Assembly: GCF_002551245.1 (NCBI RefSeq)
Contig: NZ_NTGZ01000001.1
Location: 113,951 to 177,950, forward strand
DNA length: 64,000 nucleotides
Origin: Streptomyces sp. rh34
GTDB taxonomy: Bacteria; Actinomycetota; Actinomycetes; Streptomycetales; Streptomycetaceae
Direction of reading: 5' to 3'
The notes below the pieces were generated by a model, which saw only the letters and a program-made list of their open reading frames with translations, did no database searches and was not told the DNA's origin. Position numbers and translations under genes: made by a program. Each line of letters starts with the position of its first letter. The stretch's first letter is position 1. Of this stretch, positions 58,292 through 64,000 are shown piece after piece.

Positions 58292-60295
58292 TCAGTCGTC
58301 GCCCATGCCTCCGAAGAGGCCGCCTCCGCCGTTCCCGTTTCCGCCGTTCCCGCCGCCCTCGATGGTCACGAGGGTGACGGTGCTGCCCTTGTCCGCCTGG
58401 GTGGTCGGCGCCGGGCTGCTGGTGATCACCTTGGCGTTCGGCTTGTCGACCGAACCCTGGGAGAGCGCGACCACGAAGCCGAGCCCTTCGAGCTGGGCCT
58501 TCACGTCCTGGTACGGCCTGTTGCCGATGTTACCGGGGATCTGGACCTGCTCCGGCTGCGCCGGCCCCTTGGAGACCTTCAGGACGATCTGCACGTCCTT
58601 GGCCTGCTTGCTCGGGCCCGCGGGGGTCTGTTCGACCACCTCTCCGGCCGGCTTCTCCGAGTCCACGTCGGCCCGTGAGACGTTGGTGAACCCGAGCTGG
58701 TTGAGCTGGGCCACGGCGGCGTCGTACTGACGGGTCCGCACGTCGGGCATCGGGTCGGTCGTCTGCATGGCCACGGTGATGGTGATCTCGGCCCCCTCCT
58801 CGGCCTTCGCGCCGCCCTTGGGGTCCTGCTCGATCACGGTGCCCTCGGTCTTCTCGGACTCCTCCGTGGTGACGTTGACCGTGAAGCCCTTCTCCTCGAG
58901 GACCTCGCGGGCGCCGTCCTCGGACTTCTCAAGGACGTTGGGAACCTCGGTCTTCGGCGCTCCGGTGGAGACGACGACCGTGACGGTGCCGTCCTTGTCC
59001 ATCAGCGCGTCGACCGCCGGATCCTGCGAGCAGATCTCGCCCTTCTCCTGCTCCTCGCACGGCTCCTCGGCGCCGACCTTCACGGTGACGTCGGTTCTGG
59101 CCGCGAGTTTCTCCGCTTCCTTCACCGTGGAGCCCACCAGGTTCGGGGCCTTGATCTGGCCGTCGTCGCTGGTCGGGGTGAAGATCACCCGGCCGATCAG
59201 GATCGCGCCGATCAGCACCAGGATGCCCGCGACGACCAGCAGGATCGTCGAGGTGTTGCTCTTCTTCTGCTGGCGCCGGCGGCCCGTGCGGTCGTCGTAG
59301 CCGTAGCCGCCGTCGTCCGGGTTGACCGGGGGCAGCATCGAGGTCTGCGCGTTGTTCGGATCGGTGGGGCGCAGGGCCGCGGTGGGCTGATCGGTGTTGT
59401 AGCCGTCGTAGCCCCCGTACCCGGCGGCGCCCATCGCCGCCGTGGCCGCGACCGGCTGGCCGTCGAGACAGGCCTCGATGTCGGCGCGCATCTCGTCGGC
59501 GGACTGGTAGCGGTAGTCCGGGTCCTTGGTGAGCGCCTTCAACACGATCGCGTCCATCTCGGGCGTGATCTCGGGGTCGAAGTTGCTCGGCGGCTGCGGC
59601 TCCTCCCGGACGTGCTGGTAGGCCACCGCGACGGGGGAGTCCCCGACGAACGGAGGCCGGACCGCGAGCAGCTCGTACAGCAGGCAGCCGGTGGAGTACA
59701 GGTCGGAGCGCGCGTCGACCTGCTCGCCCTTGGCCTGCTCCGGGGAGAGGTACTGGGCGGTGCCGATGACCGCGGCGGTCTGCGTCATCGTCATCCCGGA
59801 GTCGCCCATGGCGCGGGCGATACCGAAGTCCATGACCTTGACCTGGCCGGTGCGCGTCAGCATGACGTTCGCCGGTTTGATGTCGCGGTGGACGATCTGG
59901 GCGCGGTGCGAGTACTCCAGGGCCTGGAGGATGCCGACCGTCATCTCCAGTGTGCGCTCGGGGAGCAGTCTGCGACCGGAGTGCAGCAGCTCCCTCAGCG
60001 TCGACCCGTCGACGTACTCCATCACGATGTACGGGATGGAGACCCCGTCGACGTAGTCCTCGCCGGTGTCGTAGACGGCGACGATCGCGGGGTGGTTGAG
60101 CGAGGCGGCCGACTGGGCCTCACGGCGGAACCGGGCCTGGAACGACGGGTCACGGGCCAGATCGGCCCGGAGCGTCTTCACAGCTACGGTGCGGCCGAGC
60201 CGGGTGTCGTGCGCGAGGTAGACCTCGGCCATGCCACCACGGCCGAGCACCGAGCCCAGCTCGTACCGGCCGCCGAGGCGACGCGGCTCTTCCAT
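58292..60295 (-). CDS. pknB: Ser/Thr protein kinase PknB with PASTA domains
   Basis: The 667-residue kinase has an intact cytoplasmic domain (LGRGGMAEVYLAHD, VAVKTL, HRDIKPANVML, MDFGIARA, GTAQYLSPEQAKG). A juxtamembrane region, one helix (TILLVVAGILVLIGAILIGR) and four PASTA repeats that bind muropeptides follow, then a Gly/Asn-rich tail. It coordinates wall synthesis and division; the adjacent PP2C phosphatase is its likely antagonist. The ATG at 60295 starts MEEPRRLGGRYELG. Confidence 0.97.
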   Translation of the reverse strand: MEEPRRLGGRYELGSVLGRGGMAEVYLAHDTRLGRTVAVKTLRADLARDPSFQARFRREAQSAASLNHPAIVAVYDTGEDYVDGVSIPYIVMEYVDGSTLRELLHSGRRLLPERTLEMTVGILQALEYSHRAQIVHRDIKPANVMLTRTGQVKVMDFGIARAMGDSGMTMTQTAAVIGTAQYLSPEQAKGEQVDARSDLYSTGCLLYELLAVRPPFVGDSPVAVAYQHVREEPQPPSNFDPEITPEMDAIVLKALTKDPDYRYQSADEMRADIEACLDGQPVAATAAMGAAGYGGYDGYNTDQPTAALRPTDPNNAQTSMLPPVNPDDGGYGYDDRTGRRRQQKKSNTSTILLVVAGILVLIGAILIGRVIFTPTSDDGQIKAPNLVGSTVKEAEKLAARTDVTVKVGAEEPCEEQEKGEICSQDPAVDALMDKDGTVTVVVSTGAPKTEVPNVLEKSEDGAREVLEEKGFTVNVTTEESEKTEGTVIEQDPKGGAKAEEGAEITITVAMQTTDPMPDVRTRQYDAAVAQLNQLGFTNVSRADVDSEKPAGEVVEQTPAGPSKQAKDVQIVLKVSKGPAQPEQVQIPGNIGNRPYQDVKAQLEGLGFVVALSQGSVDKPNAKVITSSPAPTTQADKGSTVTLVTIEGGGNGGNGNGGGGLFGGMGDD

Positions 60296-60466
60296 AACTG
60301 TTCCAGCCCTCTCCGTCAGTCCCGACCGCACCCGTGTGTGGTCCGCGGCGGTGCGCTGTTCGCGCATACGCTACCGGGCACGAGTGACGTGATCAGCCCG
60401 CACCCGGCAGCCGATATCCGACCGGTATCCGATGTCCGGTATGACGGGCGGCCGCCGTGGCAGGTC

Positions 60467-61924
60467 TCACTTCTTGCTGTCGATGACCGCCTTCATCACG
60501 TCGCGCGCGATGGGGGCGGCCAGCCCGCCACCGGAGATGTCGTCCCGGTTGGCGTTGCCGTCCTCGACCACGACGGCGACGGCGACCGGTGAGCCGCTGT
60601 CGGTCTTCGCGTACGAGATGAACCAGGCATACGGCTTCTCGCTGTTGTTCAGACCGTGCTGTGCCGTACCGGTCTTGCCGCCCACTGTGACGCCGGGGAT
60701 CCGTGCGTTGGTTCCCGTACCGTCCTTGACGACGGTCTCCATCATCTGCTGGACCTTCTGGGCGTTCTCACCGGAGAGCGCGCGGCTGAGCTCTTCGGGC
60801 TCGTGCGTGTAGACCGGGTCCAGGTTGGGCGCCTGCCGCTCGGCGACCATGTACGGCTGCATCAGCTTGCCGTCGTTGGCGATCGCGGAGGCCACCATGG
60901 CCATCTGGAGAGGGGTGGTCCGGTTGGACGCCTGGCCGATGCCGGCCATCGCGTTCTGCGGCCTGTTGTCCTCGGGGTAGATGCTCGCGTCGGCGCGGAC
61001 GGGCGTGAAGACTTCCTTGTTGAAGCCGAACTTGTCCGTCTGCTCGATCATCTTCTTGTTGCCGAGGTCGTCGCTCATCTTCCCGAAGACGGTGTTGCAC
61101 GACACCCGCAGGGCCTCGCGCAGCGTGGCGTTCTCGCAGGGGATGTTGCCCTCGTTCTTGAGCGGCGTGGTGGACTGCGGCAGCGTCCAGGGCAGCGGCG
61201 AGTCCGTCTTGGCGTCGATGTCGTCGTAGAGCCCGTTCTCCAGGGCCGCGGCGGCGGTGACGACCTTGAACGTGGAGCCCGGGGGGTAGGTCTCGCGCAA
61301 GGCCCGGTTGAGCATCGGCTTGTCCTCGTCCTTCAGGAGCTCCTGCCGGTTGTCCGAGTCCTTGAGCGAGTTGCCGGCGAAGACCGAGGGGTCGTACGAC
61401 GGGGTGCTGGCGAGGGCGAGGATGGCGCCGCTCTTCGGGTCGAGGGCGACCACAGCGCCCTTCTTCTCGCCGAGCCCCTTGAAGGCGGCCTTCTGGGCGT
61501 CGCCGTTCAGCGTGGTGACGACGTTGCCGCCGCGCTTCTTGTCGCCGGTGAACATCGACAGCGTCCGGTCGAAGAACAGCTGGTCGTCGTTGCCGGTGAG
61601 GATGCCGTCCTCCAGGTTCTCCAGCTGCGAGGAGTCGAAGGCCTGCGAGGAGTAGCCGGTCACGGGGGCCCACAGCGGGCCGTTCTTCCAGACCCGCTTG
61701 TACCTGAAGTCGCTGTCCTCGGTCTCGGCGGAGCCGGTGATCGCCTTGCCGTCGACGATGATGTCGCCGCGCTCGTGGGCGTACCGCTCGATCTCGACGC
61801 GGCGGTTGTACTTGTGGCTGGTCAGCTCGTCGGCACGGACGTACTGGAGCCAGTTGTCCCGGATGAGCAGGGCGAGGACGAGGATGCCGCAGAAGACCGC
61901 GATCCGACGGAGGGGCTTGTTCAT
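60467..61924 (-). CDS. pbpA: Class B penicillin-binding protein (transpeptidase) PbpA
   Basis: The 485-residue D,D-transpeptidase has an N-terminal anchor (RRIAVFCGILVLALLIRDNW), a non-catalytic domain and a transpeptidase domain with Ser217-Thr-Phe-Lys220 (YPPGSTFK), SCN (RVSCNTVFGK) and KTG (VGGKTGTAQH). It pairs with the SEDS glycosyltransferase encoded upstream; their frames overlap by 4 bp. The order pknB-pbpA-rodA-pstP is the actinobacterial signature. The ATG is at 61924. Confidence 0.97.
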   Translation of the reverse strand: MNKPLRRIAVFCGILVLALLIRDNWLQYVRADELTSHKYNRRVEIERYAHERGDIIVDGKAITGSAETEDSDFRYKRVWKNGPLWAPVTGYSSQAFDSSQLENLEDGILTGNDDQLFFDRTLSMFTGDKKRGGNVVTTLNGDAQKAAFKGLGEKKGAVVALDPKSGAILALASTPSYDPSVFAGNSLKDSDNRQELLKDEDKPMLNRALRETYPPGSTFKVVTAAAALENGLYDDIDAKTDSPLPWTLPQSTTPLKNEGNIPCENATLREALRVSCNTVFGKMSDDLGNKKMIEQTDKFGFNKEVFTPVRADASIYPEDNRPQNAMAGIGQASNRTTPLQMAMVASAIANDGKLMQPYMVAERQAPNLDPVYTHEPEELSRALSGENAQKVQQMMETVVKDGTGTNARIPGVTVGGKTGTAQHGLNNSEKPYAWFISYAKTDSGSPVAVAVVVEDGNANRDDISGGGLAAPIARDVMKAVIDSKK

Positions 61925-63321
61925 GGTCGGACCACCTGGGTCATCTCGGCGTCCGTCGATGGGGAGGGGGCCGGAGCCGGGCGGCGGGCGGTGTCGCTGA
62001 TTCTGATCAGAATGGCGATCAGGGCCCAGTTGGCGAGCACGGAGGAACCACCTGCCGCCAGGAACGGCATCGTCATACCGGTGAGCGGGATGAGGCCCAT
62101 CACGCCGCCGGCGACGACGAACACCTGGATGGCGAACGAGCCGGAGAGGCCGATCGCGAGCAGCTTGCCGAACGGGTCGCGGGCGGCCAGCGCGGTGCGT
62201 ACTCCGCGCTCGACGATCAGGCCGTAGACGAGGAGCACGGCCATCATCCCGGCGAGCCCGAGCTCCTCACCGACCGTGGCGAGGATGAAGTCGGAGTTGG
62301 CGGCGAAGCCGATCAGGTCGGAGTTGCCCTGGCCGAGTCCGGTCCCGAGGGTGCCTCCGGAGCCGAAGGCCATCAGGGACTTCGCCATCTGCTCACTGGC
62401 GTTCAGCTTGCCCCAGCCCGCGAACGGGTCGAGCCAGGCGGTGATGCGCTCCTGGACATGCCGTTCGAACGAGGCGACGCCGACCGCGCCGGCCGCGGAC
62501 ATCAGCAGACCGAAGACGATCCAGCTGGTGCGCTCGGTGGCGACGTACAGCATCACGACGAACATGCCGAAGAAGAGCAGCGAGGAACCGAGGTCGGTCT
62601 CGAAGACCAGGATCAGGATCGAGAACGCCCAGACCATCAGGATCGGGCCCAGGTCACGGCCGCGGGGGAGGTAGAGGCCCATGAACCGGCGGCTGGCCAG
62701 GGCCAGCGCGTCCCGCTTGACCATCAGGTAGCCCGCGAAGAACACGGTGATGATGATCTTGGCGAACTCGCCGGGCTGGAGTGTTCCGACTCCCGGGATC
62801 TTGATCCAGATCTTGGCGCCGTTCACGGAGGGGAAGAACATCGGCAGGATCAGCAGGAACAGCGCCACGACCATGGAGATGTACGTGTAGCGCTGCAGGA
62901 TGCGGTGATCCTTGAGAATGGCGAGGACCGCGACCAGCATTCCCACGCCGATGGCGGAGAACAGCAGCTGCTTCGAGGCGGCGGGGACGAAGGTGTCCAG
63001 GGCCTGGAAGCGTTCCGACTGGTCCAGGCGCCAGATCAGCGCCAGGCCGAGTCCGTTGAGCAGGGTGGCCAGGGGCAGCAGCAAGGGGTCCGCGTACCGC
63101 GCGAACCTCCGGACCGCGAGGTGGCCGACGCCGCCGAGCAGGGCGAGGCCCGCTCCGTAGCCGAGCATGCCCGAGGGCAGCTCACCGTTGAGGGCGAGGC
63201 CCACGTTGGCGTAGGCGAACACCGAGATGGCGACGGCGAAGACGACGAGTGCCAGCTCGGTGTTGCGGCGGCTCGGTGCGTCGATCGCGCCGATGGTGGT
63301 CGTGTTGGTGACAACGCTCAT
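61921..63321 (-). CDS. SEDS glycosyltransferase, RodA/FtsW family
   Basis: The 466-residue protein with 10-12 membrane segments polymerises lipid II with its partner PbpA. SEDS hallmarks are GAKIWIKIPGVGTLQPGEFA, FETDLGSSLLFFGMF (the acidic LVFETDLG element), and GVMGLIPLTGMTMPFLAAGG. Position next to pbpA fits Mycobacterium RodA and Streptomyces SfrB; membership of elongation or division machinery cannot be told from the sequence. Confidence 0.95.
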   Translation of the reverse strand: MSVVTNTTTIGAIDAPSRRNTELALVVFAVAISVFAYANVGLALNGELPSGMLGYGAGLALLGGVGHLAVRRFARYADPLLLPLATLLNGLGLALIWRLDQSERFQALDTFVPAASKQLLFSAIGVGMLVAVLAILKDHRILQRYTYISMVVALFLLILPMFFPSVNGAKIWIKIPGVGTLQPGEFAKIIITVFFAGYLMVKRDALALASRRFMGLYLPRGRDLGPILMVWAFSILILVFETDLGSSLLFFGMFVVMLYVATERTSWIVFGLLMSAAGAVGVASFERHVQERITAWLDPFAGWGKLNASEQMAKSLMAFGSGGTLGTGLGQGNSDLIGFAANSDFILATVGEELGLAGMMAVLLVYGLIVERGVRTALAARDPFGKLLAIGLSGSFAIQVFVVAGGVMGLIPLTGMTMPFLAAGGSSVLANWALIAILIRISDTARRPAPAPSPSTDAEMTQVVRP

Positions 63322-63343
63322 GGTGCTGAAGGCCCCCTACGGC

Positions 63344-64000
63344 TTACTGCTTACCGCACTGCGGGACCAGCTTCTTCTCTTCCTCCGAGAGGCTGGGGCC
63401 GGGAGTGGGAGCGGTGGTCGGCTTGGTCCCCTTGGCGGAGGACGTGGCGGAAGTCCTGGCGGCGGGGGCCCCGGCGGTGCCGCCGGCCTCGCCCTCGCCC
63501 TTACGGGCCCGGTTCTCGGCGTCGGCCGCACGGCGCTGCGCGTCCTTCTTGCAGGCGGAGGCCTGGGCGGCGAGCTCGGCGACCTTCTCGCGGGCGTCGG
63601 CGATGTTGCCCTCGGCGATCGTCGCCTCGACCTGCTTGCGCTGGTACGGCGGCAGGTACTTGAGCTCGATCTCGGGGTGGTTCTTCTCGATCTTCGAGAG
63701 CGAGACCCAGGCGAGGTCCTGGCTGATGCCCTGGAACAGCGCGACGTGTCCGTCCTGCGTGCCGACGTAGTACTGCGTCTGCGTCCAGCGGTAGCCGCCG
63801 TACAGACCGCCGCCGATCACGGCCAGCGCGAGCACGATGAAGACGGAACGCTTCAGCCACTTACGGCCGCCGCCCGGTTTGGCGAAGTCCTCGTCCGTGT
63901 AGGCGTCGTAGGAGCCGTCCGGCATGCCCCCGTAACCGGCGTCGCCACTGCCGGGCGGGCCGAAGCCACCGGCGGGCGGGGGCACGGGGCGGCCGAGGCC
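63344..64000 (-). CDS. C-terminal part of PP2C Ser/Thr phosphatase (PstP type), start beyond the window
   Basis: The visible 218 residues are a Gly/Pro-rich juxtamembrane stretch, one helix (SVFIVLALAVIGGGLYGGYR), an outer domain (QYYVGTQDGHVALFQGISQD, LKYLPPYQRKQVEATIAEGN) and an Ala/Thr tail. This is the membrane-anchored end of actinobacterial PstP; the PP2C catalytic domain must lie beyond 64000. YYVGTQDGHVALFQG is typical of the family. The stop is 23 bp before the SEDS start. Confidence 0.88.
   Translation of the reverse strand, partial: GLGRPVPPPAGGFGPPGSGDAGYGGMPDGSYDAYTDEDFAKPGGGRKWLKRSVFIVLALAVIGGGLYGGYRWTQTQYYVGTQDGHVALFQGISQDLAWVSLSKIEKNHPEIELKYLPPYQRKQVEATIAEGNIADAREKVAELAAQASACKKDAQRRAADAENRARKGEGEAGGTAGAPAARTSATSSAKGTKPTTAPTPGPSLSEEEKKLVPQCGKQ

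Overview
The window is high-GC actinobacterial DNA whose gene order is that of the replication-origin region of a Streptomyces chromosome. The core block rpmH-dnaA-oriC-dnaN-gnd-recF-dciA-gyrB-gyrA is complete. GTG starts are frequent, DnaA has a very long domain II, and several perfect parS sites lie beside parAB. Shorter GC-rich shadow frames were left out.

Left arm, 1-23374. It opens with a class A penicillin-binding protein running off the left edge, a PadR regulator with its own perfect operator, Ino1 (inositol-phosphate synthase), an MFS transporter and CCA-adding enzyme. Next comes an envelope and redox block: DUF6049, MurJ, a membrane pseudokinase, an ECF sigma factor with its zinc-binding anti-sigma, thioredoxin reductase behind a SigR-type promoter, and thioredoxin. 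The minus-strand origin cluster follows: rpmH-rnpA-yidD-yidC-jag-rsmG-parA-parB. Six parS or near-parS sites lie between 4969 and 19696. Two of them are built into intergenic terminator hairpins and two lie inside reading frames.

Centre, 23375-36677. The dnaA promoter carries its own DnaA boxes. The 1-kb dnaA-dnaN gap is oriC, with about 20 DnaA boxes. Downstream are dnaN, gnd, recF, dciA (DUF721), gyrB, gyrA and a DUF3566 membrane protein.

Right arm, 36678-64000. A tRNA-Ile(GAT) is followed by a small variable stretch holding a frameshifted gene and a duplicated gene end, then small secreted or membrane proteins, a second Ser/Thr kinase and an HTH regulator. A tRNA-Ala(TGC) begins a segment of about 5.9 kb (amino-acid permease, nitrilase-family hydrolase, LysR regulator, serine hydrolase). 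The segment ends in a second copy of the tRNA 3' end and terminator, which looks like an old tRNA-targeted island without a visible integrase. Conserved synteny resumes with TerD, DUF5324, cyclophilin and rhomboid protease. A compact satellite cluster of perfect DnaA boxes lies about 27 kb from oriC. The division and wall cluster then runs crgA, DUF881, three class E sortases around a TrpG-like glutaminase, PknB, PbpA, a RodA/FtsW protein and the end of a PP2C phosphatase.

Together the genes handle replication initiation and origin segregation, membrane-protein insertion, redox balance, and cell-wall synthesis under Ser/Thr-kinase control. Function calls rest on motifs read from the translations and on remembered synteny; no database search was run.
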